From Amylibacter marinus (GTDB lineage Bacteria > Pseudomonadota > Alphaproteobacteria > Rhodobacterales > Rhodobacteraceae), in contig NZ_BSNN01000008.1 in assembly GCF_030160015.1 (NCBI RefSeq), positions 1-64,000 on the forward strand: a stretch of DNA of 64,000 nt, read 5' to 3'. The position numbers and the translations under genes are program-made. A model generated the notes under the pieces. The model saw nothing but the letters and a program-made list of their open reading frames with translations, had not been told where the DNA came from and made no database searches. Below are positions 35,369 through 44,628 of this stretch, piece by piece; within the stretch, counting starts at the first letter, position 1, and each line of letters begins with the position of its first letter.

Positions 35369-37150
35369 ATGAGAATGACAACAGAAGAAGCCTTTGTGAA
35401 GGTATTGCAAATGCATGGGATTGACCATGCATTTGGTATAATTGGATCGGCCATGATGCCGATCTCCGATTTATTCCCCGCCGCGGGGATCAAGTTCTTT
35501 GACTGTGCGCATGAATGTAATGCCGGTATGATGGCAGATGGATTTACCCGCGCATCGGGCGATATGTCTATGATGGTCGCCCAAAACGGCCCAGGCATTA
35601 CCAGCCTAGTCACCCCCATCAAAACCGCCTATTGGAACCACACCCCCCTATTGGTGGTTACACCTCAGGCCGCGAATAAAACCATTGGTCAAGGTGGTTT
35701 TCAAGAGGTCGAGCAAATGGCGCTGTTGGAGGATATGGTCGCCTACCAAGAAGAGGTACGTGATCCATCACGCATGGCTGAGGTTTTAAATCGGGTGATC
35801 CTACAGGCCAAGCGCGCTTCGGCCCCGGCACAGATCAATATACCACGCGATTTCTGGACCCAAGTGATCGATATCGAACTGCCGGCAGTAGTTGAATTTG
35901 AGCGCCCTGCTGGTGGCGAGCAGGCGGTTGCCGAGGCCGCAAGGTTGCTGTCTGGCGCCAAATTCCCTGTAATTTTGAATGGGGCTGGTGTGGTCTTGGG
36001 CGATGCTATTTCTGAATCGATGGCGCTTGCCGAGCGCTTGGATGCGCCAGTTTGTGTGGGCTATCAACACAACGATGCCTTCCCAGGCTCGCACCCGTTG
36101 TTTGCGGGGCCACTGGGCTACAATGGCTCGAAGGCCGGCATGGAGCTGATTTCCAAGGCAGATGTGGTCTTAGCACTAGGAACACGGCTGAACCCGTTTT
36201 CGACCCTGCCCGGCTATGGTATTGATTACTGGCCCAAAGATGCCAAAATCATTCAAGTAGACATCAACCCTGATCGCATTGGCCTGACCAAACCCGTAAC
36301 CGTAGGGATTGTAGGCGATGCCAAGAAAGTTGCCGGCGGCATTCTAGAGCAATTGGGCAATGACGCAGGGGATGCAGGGCGCAGTGCACGCAAAGAGACC
36401 ATCAGCACCACCAAATCAAGATGGGCCCAAGAACTAACCTCTATGGATCACGAAGATGATGATCCGGGCACCACGTGGAATGAACGCGCCCGCGGCCGAG
36501 AGCCACAAAAGATGAGCCCTCGTATGGCCTGGCGTGCCATTCAATCCGCACTGCCCAAAGACGCGATCATCTCGTCGGATATTGGCAACAACTGTGCGAT
36601 TGGTAATGCCTACCCATCCTTTGACGATACCCGCAAATATCTGGCCCCCGGCCTGTTCGGGCCTTGCGGATATGGGTTCCCTGCCATTTGTGGTGCCAAA
36701 ATTGCCTGCCCAGACACACCCGTGGTCGGCTTTGCGGGCGATGGGGCTTTCGGGATATCAATGAACGAGATGGTTTCAGTTCAGCGCGATGATTGGCCCG
36801 CGATCACCATGGTGATTTTCCGCAACTATCAATGGGGTGCTGAAAAGCGCAACACCACGCTGTGGTTCGACGATAACTTCGTGGGCACCGAATTGTCTAC
36901 CGAGGTGTCCTATGCGGGTATTGCAAAAGCCTGCGGTGTGGATGGTGTCGCGGTCACCTCTATGGAAGAACTGACCGACGAGTTGAACAAGGCAGTGACC
37001 CGCCAGATGAAGGAAGGCAAAACAACATTTATCGAAGTTCTGTTGAACCAAGAACTGGGCGAGCCATTCCGCCGTGATGCAATGACCAAGCCCGTCAGTG
37101 TTGCGGGTATCAACATTGCCGATCAAACGTCAAAACGCAATATTGCGTAA
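35369..37150 (+). CDS. xsc: Sulfoacetaldehyde acetyltransferase
   Basis: A 593-residue ThDP enzyme converting sulfoacetaldehyde and phosphate to sulfite and acetyl phosphate. Features: FDCAHECNAGMMADGFTRAS with the ThDP-activating Glu, QNGPGITSLVTPIKTAYWNH and VVGFAGDGAFGISMNEMVS. The RNYQWGAEKRNTTLWFDDNF segment is characteristic of Xsc and absent from acetolactate synthase. AGGAG precedes ATG 35369. It follows iseJ by 57 bases. A phosphate acetyltransferase gene, often next to xsc, is not in the window. Confidence 0.93.
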   Translation: MRMTTEEAFVKVLQMHGIDHAFGIIGSAMMPISDLFPAAGIKFFDCAHECNAGMMADGFTRASGDMSMMVAQNGPGITSLVTPIKTAYWNHTPLLVVTPQAANKTIGQGGFQEVEQMALLEDMVAYQEEVRDPSRMAEVLNRVILQAKRASAPAQINIPRDFWTQVIDIELPAVVEFERPAGGEQAVAEAARLLSGAKFPVILNGAGVVLGDAISESMALAERLDAPVCVGYQHNDAFPGSHPLFAGPLGYNGSKAGMELISKADVVLALGTRLNPFSTLPGYGIDYWPKDAKIIQVDINPDRIGLTKPVTVGIVGDAKKVAGGILEQLGNDAGDAGRSARKETISTTKSRWAQELTSMDHEDDDPGTTWNERARGREPQKMSPRMAWRAIQSALPKDAIISSDIGNNCAIGNAYPSFDDTRKYLAPGLFGPCGYGFPAICGAKIACPDTPVVGFAGDGAFGISMNEMVSVQRDDWPAITMVIFRNYQWGAEKRNTTLWFDDNFVGTELSTEVSYAGIAKACGVDGVAVTSMEELTDELNKAVTRQMKEGKTTFIEVLLNQELGEPFRRDAMTKPVSVAGINIADQTSKRNIA

Positions 37151-37188
37151 CAGACCCCTTTTCGGCGCCTCTGTGCTCCGCTAAGGCT

Positions 37189-37230
37189 AGCCCCCTCTTC
37201 TCTTCCCAAAAGCAGAGGGGGCTTCTTTTT
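37189..37230 (+). terminator. Rho-independent terminator after xsc
   Basis: AGCCCCCTCT (37189-37198) pairs perfectly with AGAGGGGGCT (37214-37223), followed by TCTTTTT. The stem lies just upstream of the ribosome site of the YeiH-type gene, so it probably attenuates read-through from xsc into the exporter. Confidence 0.85.
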
Positions 37231-37246
37231 GCCAAAAGGATATCAA

Positions 37247-38269
37247 ATGAGCGATCTTAGCACGAGAGTTTCAGAGTTTTACGGTGCGCATTGGCGTGGA
37301 TTTATGGTTTCGGTTGTGGTGGCTGTGGCGGCACAGTTTTTATCAGAACACTACGGTGCACCAGCGATGCTAATGGCGCTGCTGCTCGGGATCGCATTTC
37401 ATTTTCTAGCCGAGGACGCCGCCGGCGCCTGCAAGGCGGGGATAGATTTTACCGCCCGCACCGTTCTGCGCTTTGGTGTTGCGCTGTTGGGGGTACGCAT
37501 CAGTGTAGAGCTAATGGTTGGACTGGGGGCAAATTTGATCCTTGTTGTTGTTTTGGGCGTGATTTTCACCATTCTCTTTGGCCTATTGGCCGCGCGTTTG
37601 TTAAGGCGAGGCTGGCGCTTTGGGCTGCTAACAGGCGGATCTGTTGCCATCTGCGGCGCATCGGCGGCCATGGCGATATCGGCAGTATTGCCCAAAAACG
37701 AGCAATCAGAGCGCAACCTGATATTCACGGTGCTCAGCGTGACGGTATTGTCCACATTGGCAATGATCATCTATCCTATTTTAACCCAGACCTTTGATTT
37801 TAACGACGAGGTTGCGGGGGTATTCCTTGGGGGTACAATCCATGATGTGGCACAGGTCGTAGGGGCTGGATTTTCCATATCAAACGAGGCGGGCGAGGTT
37901 GCCACATTGGTCAAGCTGATCCGAGTGGCCATGCTGGCCCCGGTAGTTTTGGTAATCTCGATTTTGGTGCGCCGCTATGCGGAAGATACAGATAATATGG
38001 GCAAACGCCCGCCAATTCTACCGATGTTTGTGATTGGGTTCTTAGGCTTTGCCAGCTTGAATTCTCTGGGAATGATCCCTGCGGTTGTTGCGGATGGTAT
38101 GGCCAGCCTTTCGCGCTGGGCGCTATTGGTATCCATCGCCGCTGTAGGTATGAAAACATCTCTAAAGCGCATTCTAGAGGTTGGCGGTCAAGCCATTGCT
38201 ATGATCGTGCTCGAAACCCTATTCATCGCAATGTTCGTTTTGCTGGGGGTCCTGGCCTTCGGGCATTAA
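37247..38269 (+). CDS. YeiH-family putative sulfite/sulfate exporter
   Basis: A 340-residue membrane protein with 9-10 helices and the UPF0324/YeiH signatures LLTGGSVAICGASAAMAISA and GVFLGGTIHDVAQVVGAG. Members next to xsc are thought to export the sulfite released from sulfonates. AAAAGGA precedes ATG 37247; the frame start at 37229 lies inside the terminator tail. Its position directly after xsc supports sulfite export, although transport has not been shown for this protein. Confidence 0.82.
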   Translation: MSDLSTRVSEFYGAHWRGFMVSVVVAVAAQFLSEHYGAPAMLMALLLGIAFHFLAEDAAGACKAGIDFTARTVLRFGVALLGVRISVELMVGLGANLILVVVLGVIFTILFGLLAARLLRRGWRFGLLTGGSVAICGASAAMAISAVLPKNEQSERNLIFTVLSVTVLSTLAMIIYPILTQTFDFNDEVAGVFLGGTIHDVAQVVGAGFSISNEAGEVATLVKLIRVAMLAPVVLVISILVRRYAEDTDNMGKRPPILPMFVIGFLGFASLNSLGMIPAVVADGMASLSRWALLVSIAAVGMKTSLKRILEVGGQAIAMIVLETLFIAMFVLLGVLAFGH

Positions 38270-38404
38270 CCCCGATTTCGTGGAATTATTTTCGCGGGTT
38301 TGCGATGATTTTTGCTCACCCGATTTTTAATGGGCCAACAGAGGTAATCAACCTGCGGAAAATTTCAGATTGACCTGTACCCTAAAACCGCGTTAGATAA
38401 CCTC

Positions 38405-38422
38405 ATTGCAACCGGTTGCAAT
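38405..38422. promoter_or_regulatory. LacI-type operator before the second inositol operon
   Basis: ATTGCAACCGGTTGCAAT, a perfect 18-bp palindrome, 28-45 bases upstream of the dehydrogenase start at 38450. It has the same core as the operator at 29088-29101. The position over the probable transcription start suits repression. Confidence 0.8.
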
Positions 38423-38449
38423 TTTACATACATCGCGGGGGAGATCACT

Positions 38450-39553
38450 ATGCAGGATATCGGAATAGGCATCGTTGGCGGTGGTTATATGGGCAAGGCC
38501 CATGCGACGGCCTATGCGGCAGTAGGCAGCCTGTTTGAAACCAACCTGCGCCCACGCCTAGAAATGGTCTGCGCAACATCGGATGCTAGCGCAGAGAAAT
38601 ACCGCACCAAATTTGGCTTCAAGCGCGCGACCTCTAACTGGAATGAACTGGTCAACGACCCTGCGGTAGAGGCCGTGATCATCGCATCTCCGCAATCCAC
38701 CCACCTAGAAATCGCCAAGGCTGCCTTTGCCGCCGGCAAACCTGTTTTCTGCGAAAAACCATTGGGCGAAACCGTAGAGCAAAGCCGCGAAATGCTGGCC
38801 GCCGCACGGCAATCTGGCTGTATCCATATGGTTGGATTCAATTATATTCGCACTCCGGCATCCCAATATGCCCGCCAACTGATCGCCCAGGGGCGCATCG
38901 GGGATGTCACATGGTTTCGAGGTGAAAACACCGAAGATTTCCTGGCCGATGCCACCCTACCCGCCACTTGGCGCACCCAAGGTGCCGCAACGGGCACCAT
39001 GGGAGACTTAGCACCCCATATGATCAACGCCGCGCGCGCGCTGATTGGCCCAATAACTTCGCTGGTGGCCAGTGTTGAGACCATCCATGTAGATCGCCCT
39101 GGCGGTAAGGTAACCAATGATGATCAGGCGCAGATGATGTGTAGGTTTGAGAATGGGGCACAGGGGCACATGTTTTTCAGCCGCGTGGCGACGGGACGTA
39201 AAATGGGCTATGCCTATGAAATATACGGCACAAAAGGCGCTATCCGATTTGATCAAGAAGATCAGAACGCCCTACATTTATATACCATGGAAGGCCCAGA
39301 GGCCGAACGAGGGTTTCGCAAAATTCTAACCGGCCCCGCTCATCCGGATTACCTACCCTTCTGTCAGGGGCCGGGCCATGGAACTGGATATCAAGATCAG
39401 ATCATCATCGAGGCACATGACTTTCTACGCGCCATCGAAGAGGATCGCATCATCTGGCCAAGCTTTGAAGAGGGTATGGAAGTAAACCGCGTGGTCAAGG
39501 CCGCGCTCGAGTCCAGCGCCAAGGGTGCTTGGGTGAACATCAACGACTATTAG
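38450..39553 (+). CDS. Gfo/Idh/MocA-family dehydrogenase (inositol-type)
   Basis: A 367-residue NAD(P)-dependent dehydrogenase. Nucleotide site GGGYMGKAH near residues 10-18, CEKPLGE with the catalytic Lys, and TMGDLAPHMINAARALIG with the conserved Asp and His. It may oxidise scyllo-inositol or another inositol isomer, feeding the iol pathway. First gene of a three-gene rightward operon under the shared operator. GGGGGAGATC precedes the ATG. Confidence 0.85.
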   Translation: MQDIGIGIVGGGYMGKAHATAYAAVGSLFETNLRPRLEMVCATSDASAEKYRTKFGFKRATSNWNELVNDPAVEAVIIASPQSTHLEIAKAAFAAGKPVFCEKPLGETVEQSREMLAAARQSGCIHMVGFNYIRTPASQYARQLIAQGRIGDVTWFRGENTEDFLADATLPATWRTQGAATGTMGDLAPHMINAARALIGPITSLVASVETIHVDRPGGKVTNDDQAQMMCRFENGAQGHMFFSRVATGRKMGYAYEIYGTKGAIRFDQEDQNALHLYTMEGPEAERGFRKILTGPAHPDYLPFCQGPGHGTGYQDQIIIEAHDFLRAIEEDRIIWPSFEEGMEVNRVVKAALESSAKGAWVNINDY

Positions 39554-39567
39554 GACGAGAAAAACCT

Positions 39568-40455
39568 ATGATTAAAATCGGTAATGCCCCCTGTTCGTGG
39601 GGTGTGGAATTCGCGGATGATCCGCGTAATCCGGATTGGCGCACGGTTCTTGCAGAAAATGCCAAGGCTGGGTTCAATGGCATCGAACTGGGCCCCATTG
39701 GCTATATGCCCGAAAACCCAGACGCTCTGTCAGAAGCCCTGAATGCGTTTAACCAAGAGCTGGTTGGTGGGGTGATTTTTCAACCCTTCCATGATCCTAC
39801 CAAATGGGCGGACGTTATGGATGCATCAAAACGCACCTGCAAGGCCCTGCAGGCCCATGGTGCGCAAAATCTGGTGATCATCGACAGCATATCCGAGCGC
39901 CGCGCCCCGACCGCAGGACGTGCCAGCGAGGCAGAGCAAATGGATGACGCAGAATGGGCCGCATTTCGCGGTCGCATTGCCGAAGTTGCCCGCATTGGTG
40001 CCCAAGAATACGGGCTAACAGTTGGCATTCATGCCCATGCGGCTGGGTTCATCGATTTTGAACCAGAACTAGAGCGCTTGCTGGACGAGGTCGACAGCAG
40101 CATCCTGAACATCTGTTTTGATACCGGCCATCACTCCTATGCAGGATTTGACCCCGTAGCCTTTATGAAGCGCTACATCGCCCGCATCAGCTATATGCAT
40201 TTCAAGGACATTGCCCCCAAGGTAAAGGCCGAGGTGGTGGAAAAGCGCACCGACTTTTACGAGGCATGTGCACAGGGGATTTTTTGCAATCTTGGCGAGG
40301 GGGATGTGGATTTCCCTGCTGTGCGCCAAGTGTTGCTGGACAATAATTTTGAGGGCTGGTGCACTGTGGAACAGGATTGCGACCCCGCGGGGGATACATC
40401 CCCGATTGATGATGCAATCTTAAACCGTAAGTATCTAGAATCCATTGGTTTTTAA
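39568..40455 (+). CDS. TIM-barrel isomerase/dehydratase, IolE-like
   Basis: A 295-residue protein of the xylose-isomerase-like TIM-barrel superfamily. It begins IKIGNAPCSWGVEFADD and has GIHAHAAGFIDFEPELERLL, NICFDTGHHSYAG, ISYMHFKDIAPKV and WCTVEQDCDPAG, with the expected Glu, Asp, His, Glu metal ligands. By location it is the best candidate for myo-inosose-2 dehydratase (IolE), which the iolDCBJG operon lacks. The N terminus differs from the canonical IolE start (IAPIxW-NDD), so an isomerase role (IolI, IolO) is possible. ATG 39568 follows the previous stop by 14 bases. Confidence 0.7.
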   Translation: MIKIGNAPCSWGVEFADDPRNPDWRTVLAENAKAGFNGIELGPIGYMPENPDALSEALNAFNQELVGGVIFQPFHDPTKWADVMDASKRTCKALQAHGAQNLVIIDSISERRAPTAGRASEAEQMDDAEWAAFRGRIAEVARIGAQEYGLTVGIHAHAAGFIDFEPELERLLDEVDSSILNICFDTGHHSYAGFDPVAFMKRYIARISYMHFKDIAPKVKAEVVEKRTDFYEACAQGIFCNLGEGDVDFPAVRQVLLDNNFEGWCTVEQDCDPAGDTSPIDDAILNRKYLESIGF

Positions 40456-40467
40456 GGGAGAGAAACC

Positions 40468-41625
40468 ATGACTAAACTACGTTGGGGCATGATTGGCGGC
40501 GGCGAAGGTAGCCAAATCGGCCCAGCCCATCGTCTGGGATCTGGTCTGGATGGTCTGTTTGAATTTTGCGCAGGTGCCTTGGATCATCGTGCCGCCGAGG
40601 GGATCGATTACGGGCAGCGTTTGGGTCTGGGGGATCGCGCTTATGGCAGTTGGCAAGATATGCTGGCGGGCGAAAAGGCACGCGATGATCGCATCGATCT
40701 AGTAACCGTTGCCACCCCCAATTCTACGCATTTTGAAATAACCAAAGCCTTCTTGGAAGGAGGGTTTCATGTATTATGCGAAAAACCAATGACCATGACC
40801 GTGGAAGAAGGCGAAGAGATTGTTAGAGTTGCAGAGAGAACTGGCAATATCTGTGCAGTGAATTACGGGTATTCCGGCTATAGCCTTGTGCGCCATATGA
40901 AGGCGATGATCGCGCGCGGCGATATCGGCAAGGTGCGTCTGGTGAATGCAGAGTTTTCCCATGGTCACCACGCAGATGCATCGGATGCAGATAATCCCCG
41001 CGTTCGCTGGCGCTATGATCCCGCACAAGCAGGGGTCAGCGCGCAATTTGCTGATTGTGGCATCCATGCCCTACACATGGCTAGCTTTGTTACCGGCCAA
41101 GAGGTCACCAAGCTCTCTGCGGATACCATATCTTGCCTAGAGGGAAGAGAGCTCGAAGATGACGCTATGGTGAATTTTCGTATGGATGGAGGGGCAGTTG
41201 GCCGCCTATGGACATCCTCGATCGCCATAGGGCGTCAACATGGGCTTGGCATTCAGGTTTTTGGTGAAACAGGCGGTCTGCGTTGGTGCCAAGAGCAACC
41301 AAACCAACTGTTTTACATGCCTCTAAATCAACGCCTTCAGGTGATCGAACGCGGTGAGGCAAATCTATCGCCAGAGGCCGATCGCACCACACGCGTTACC
41401 ATCGGCCATGCCGAGGGAATGCCCCTAGCTTTTGCCAATATATACACTGATTTAGCCGAAGCGATTAGCGCACGTAAGGAGGGCCGTGCAATAGATCCTG
41501 CGGCAAATCTATACCCCAAGGCGCCCGATGGTCTGCGCTCAATGTCGGCTGTGGTTGCCGTAGCGCAATCCGGCCAAAACGAGGGCAAATGGTTGGATGC
41601 CCGCCCGCCTATGTTTAGAGAATAA
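40468..41625 (+). CDS. Gfo/Idh/MocA-family dehydrogenase
   Basis: A 385-residue dehydrogenase. GGGEGSQIGPAHR near residue 10, CEKPMTMT, and SAQFADCGIHALHMASFVTG with the conserved Asp and His. It is a different subfamily from the genes at 20004 and 38450, so the window has three inositol-cluster dehydrogenases. It ends the rightward operon and is convergent with the LacI gene 8 bases on. GGGAGAGAAACC precedes the ATG. The substrate is probably another inositol isomer or an inosose derivative. Confidence 0.83.
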   Translation: MTKLRWGMIGGGEGSQIGPAHRLGSGLDGLFEFCAGALDHRAAEGIDYGQRLGLGDRAYGSWQDMLAGEKARDDRIDLVTVATPNSTHFEITKAFLEGGFHVLCEKPMTMTVEEGEEIVRVAERTGNICAVNYGYSGYSLVRHMKAMIARGDIGKVRLVNAEFSHGHHADASDADNPRVRWRYDPAQAGVSAQFADCGIHALHMASFVTGQEVTKLSADTISCLEGRELEDDAMVNFRMDGGAVGRLWTSSIAIGRQHGLGIQVFGETGGLRWCQEQPNQLFYMPLNQRLQVIERGEANLSPEADRTTRVTIGHAEGMPLAFANIYTDLAEAISARKEGRAIDPAANLYPKAPDGLRSMSAVVAVAQSGQNEGKWLDARPPMFRE

Positions 41626-41633
41626 TCTAAAAT

Positions 41634-42632
41634 TTAGGGCGCGGGGCGCAGGGTCCCGCGCTCTACCAATGCGCACTTAAACAGATGCATCTGTGGCACG
41701 ATAGAATTATCTTTGGTTAGCGCATCAACGCGATCAATGGATGCGGCGATAATGCTCTCCAACGGGTTGCTGATGGTGGTCAGGTTGATGCTCTCCCAGC
41801 CCGCCATCGCCATATCGTTCAGCCCTATTATCCCCACATCGCGCGGCACCTCCAGCCCGGCATCCCCAAGAGCAGATAGCGCGCCGATAGACAGTACATC
41901 ATCCCCGCAGAAATAGGCATCAGCTGGCTCAGAACCCAGCAGGCGTTGCATCTCTGCGCGCCCTGCATCAAACGAATAGGCCTGAGCAAAACTCACGGTG
42001 AATTCAATCTGTGGGTGTTCCTTTAGGGCGCTTACGAATCCTGCCTCGCGGTCCATGGTAGAGGTTGCCTGCGCCGGCCCACCTAAGAATCCTAGGCGTG
42101 TATACCCCCGCGAGATCAAAGTATCCGCCGCTAACTTGCCTGCCGCAATGTTGTCGATACCAAGGATATCAACAGGCGGGTTTTCCCGGTGCCGCCCAAA
42201 TGAATGCACAACCGGCATGCCTGCATCACGAAATGCCGATGAAAACCCCGGCGGTAATGTAGAGGATGCCACAATCACCCCATCCACAGAATACTGTCGC
42301 AGCATTTGCACCGAGGCATCTGGATCCGTCCCATCGGTTAGATTAACCAACAGTGGGCGCAGGCCCCTTTCCTGCAAGCCACGCGTGAAGAGATCAAAGA
42401 CCTCTAGGAAAAACGGATTATGAAAGTTGTTTGAAACCAAGCCTATCATCTTGGTACGCCCTGTGGTCAACGACGAGGCCAATGCATTAGGGCGATATCC
42501 CAATTCAGCGGCGGCCTGCATAACCTTGGCACGTGTCTTGGCCGAAACGGATGCCCCCTCGGTAAAGGTACGTGATACCGCCGAGCGCGATACATCTGCC
42601 AGTTTTGCCACATCTTTTAGCGTAACCGCCAT
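41634..42632 (-). CDS. LacI-family regulator, likely of the inositol genes
   Basis: A 332-residue LacI repressor. DNA-binding domain at 1-60 (TLKDVAKLADVSRSAVSRTF, RPNALASSLTTGRT hinge), then a periplasmic-binding-like sensor with GLVSNNFHNPFFLEVFD, VDILGIDNIAAG and DAYFCGDDVLSIGAL. AGGAGAGCGC precedes ATG 42632; the longer frame to 42767 would overlap otnC. The palindrome TGCAACCGGTTGCA occurs at three inositol promoters and fits its family. It also lies on the same strand 125 bases after otnC, so control of the acid-sugar genes is an alternative. Confidence 0.85.
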   Translation of the reverse strand: MAVTLKDVAKLADVSRSAVSRTFTEGASVSAKTRAKVMQAAAELGYRPNALASSLTTGRTKMIGLVSNNFHNPFFLEVFDLFTRGLQERGLRPLLVNLTDGTDPDASVQMLRQYSVDGVIVASSTLPPGFSSAFRDAGMPVVHSFGRHRENPPVDILGIDNIAAGKLAADTLISRGYTRLGFLGGPAQATSTMDREAGFVSALKEHPQIEFTVSFAQAYSFDAGRAEMQRLLGSEPADAYFCGDDVLSIGALSALGDAGLEVPRDVGIIGLNDMAMAGWESINLTTISNPLESIIAASIDRVDALTKDNSIVPQMHLFKCALVERGTLRPAP

Positions 42633-42757
42633 GCGCTCTCCTATGGTTGCCCAAAAGCGTATCGCGAAAGCAGGATTTGTGCCATGCAAAAATGCGAAAA
42701 CAGTATATTTAACCCAGCTTTGATGATTTTTTCCCGCAACTGTGCGGTATTTAGGGG

Positions 42758-43405
42758 TCAACCCCACTGAACATCGAATTTCCGCACCAAAGACCGTATC
42801 TGGGGGTCGCTAAGCAAGCGCAGGTTGGCGCCGCGCGTAATCAGGGCAAGCTTTGCGGTCTCTTCCAGCTCTTCCATGGCAAAGATCGCCGCCTCTAGGG
42901 TTTTGCCAGCAACCACAGGGCCGTGATGCGCCAGCAACACAGCCGCATGTTTAGCCGCAACACCGCGCAGCGCATCACCCATTTGCGCATCGCCGGGCAA
43001 AAAGAACGGCAGTAATTTCACCTTGCCAACCCGCATCACCCCATAGGCCGTCAGTGCCGGCAACACATTGTCTTCATCAATTTCTGGCATCACCGAAAGC
43101 GCAACAGAATGTGTAGAATGCAAATGCACCACCGCACCCGTACCCCCGCGCGTGTCATAGAAGGCCCGATGAAGCGGCATCTCTTTGGTTGGGGCCTGGC
43201 CGGACAACAGCCGGCCATCGGTATCGAGATGCGCGATATTTTCCGGCTCAAGAAACCCCATAGAACTGCCCGTGGGGGTCACCAACAAACTGCCATCCGA
43301 AAGGCGCAGGGAGATATTGCCCGATGAGCCCCCCGTAAGACCGCGATCGAACAGCGACTTGGCCCATTTTGCTATGGTATCGCGTTTGGCGGTTATTTCG
43401 CTCAT
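42758..43405 (-). CDS. otnC: 3-oxo-tetronate 4-phosphate decarboxylase (class II aldolase family)
   Basis: A 215-residue aldolase-II/adducin-domain protein. GLTGGSSGNISLRL (phosphate-binding loop), TPTGSSMGFLEPENI, HLHSTHSVAL with two zinc-binding His, and HHGPVVAG with the third. Next to an OtnK-type kinase this is OtnC, giving DHAP and CO2 from a phosphorylated 3-oxo acid sugar. Its start overlaps the otnK stop by 4 bases. Confidence 0.85.
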   Translation of the reverse strand: MSEITAKRDTIAKWAKSLFDRGLTGGSSGNISLRLSDGSLLVTPTGSSMGFLEPENIAHLDTDGRLLSGQAPTKEMPLHRAFYDTRGGTGAVVHLHSTHSVALSVMPEIDEDNVLPALTAYGVMRVGKVKLLPFFLPGDAQMGDALRGVAAKHAAVLLAHHGPVVAGKTLEAAIFAMEELEETAKLALITRGANLRLLSDPQIRSLVRKFDVQWG

Positions 43406-44628
43406 TCTGTGCCTTTCAAGATATCCAGTGCCGATTGGAAGAAATCCTCTGCACCAAAATTTCCAGACTTTAGCGCAAGGGCCAAATTCAGATCCGGCAC
43501 CGATACTGCGGGCACACCTGCGGCAATACGCGGGCCAATTTCCAAGAGCTCTAGCCCAAGGCCGCGCGTGACCGCCCCCGAGGTCTCTCCCCCTGCCACG
43601 ACCAATCGTTCTATCCCGCGCTGTGCCAAGGCCTGTGCCAAGGATGCAAAAAAGTCATCAATCTTTCGAGCCACATTTTCACCGCCAAAGGTTTTCTGGG
43701 CGCTTTCCACATCCACCGGATCGGCCGATGAGTAAATTAAAGGAGGGGCTTCTTGGGCCATAACCCAATCACAAAGTGCGTCCAAATTATATCTATCGGC
43801 CATCAAATTGTCGACGATCAAACCAAGCGAGGGCGCCTGCTCTTTGTAACATTTGATCTGGGCACGGGTCGCGCGAGAACACGACCCCGAAAGAACGACG
43901 CCCTGCCCTTTTTGTCCCGAAAATATTGGGCAAGTACTTGTTTGTTCAAAATTTTCCGGAAGGCCCAGCGCAATCCCAGATGCGCCAACGATCAGTCTTC
44001 GCCCCTTTAGCGCGGGGGCGATGGCCCGCAGGTCAACATCACTAATTGCATCGATAATGACCATGGCTTTGGGGCCTTGTAGAACCGTTCGAATTTCCTC
44101 ACTCCCCTTCGATACCGTGGCATAGGGAATATGGGTTACATCCCAAGTCGTTTGTGCCTTTAGCACGCGGCGGATATCGGGATCAGTCATTGGGGTTAGA
44201 GGGTGATTTTGCATCCCGCTTTCATTTAACAAACGCCCCTGTACGAACAAATGCCCCTGAAAAAGCAGGCGCCCGTTTTCTGGGAAGGTAGGGCAGATCG
44301 CTACGCGGGTTTCGCCCACTTCATTCGCCAGCGCCTCGGCCACAGGGCCGATATTGCCACTAGGGGTAGAATCGAAGGTCGAGCAGACCTTGAAAATGAC
44401 CTGCTCGGCCCCCTGTTCGCGCAACCATCGACAGGCCTCTAGGGATTGTGCCACGGCCTGTTGCACAGGTTCCGTTCTGGATTTCAGGGCCACAACTCCT
44501 GCATCAACCTTGGGTGGGGGTTTGGACGGAATGCCATTGAATTGTGCCACCCGCATCCCTCCCTCGGAAAGAGTAAGCGCGATATCAGACGCACCGGTGA
44601 AATCATCCGCAATCACGCCGATTTTCAC
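43402..44628 (-). CDS. otnK: Four-carbon acid-sugar kinase (3-oxo-tetronate kinase)
   Basis: A 408-residue DUF1537-family kinase. Substrate-binding N-terminal domain GVIADDFTGASDIALTLSEG, and nucleotide-binding C-terminal domain with VVAGGETSGAVTRGLGL and the closing GPRIAAGVPAV block. It phosphorylates a 3-oxo-tetronate or a similar oxo-aldonate before OtnC. It overlaps both neighbours by 4 bases, showing tight coupling. The exact substrate is uncertain because this family also has oxo-isoapionate kinases. Confidence 0.83.
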   Translation of the reverse strand: MKIGVIADDFTGASDIALTLSEGGMRVAQFNGIPSKPPPKVDAGVVALKSRTEPVQQAVAQSLEACRWLREQGAEQVIFKVCSTFDSTPSGNIGPVAEALANEVGETRVAICPTFPENGRLLFQGHLFVQGRLLNESGMQNHPLTPMTDPDIRRVLKAQTTWDVTHIPYATVSKGSEEIRTVLQGPKAMVIIDAISDVDLRAIAPALKGRRLIVGASGIALGLPENFEQTSTCPIFSGQKGQGVVLSGSCSRATRAQIKCYKEQAPSLGLIVDNLMADRYNLDALCDWVMAQEAPPLIYSSADPVDVESAQKTFGGENVARKIDDFFASLAQALAQRGIERLVVAGGETSGAVTRGLGLELLEIGPRIAAGVPAVSVPDLNLALALKSGNFGAEDFFQSALDILKGTE

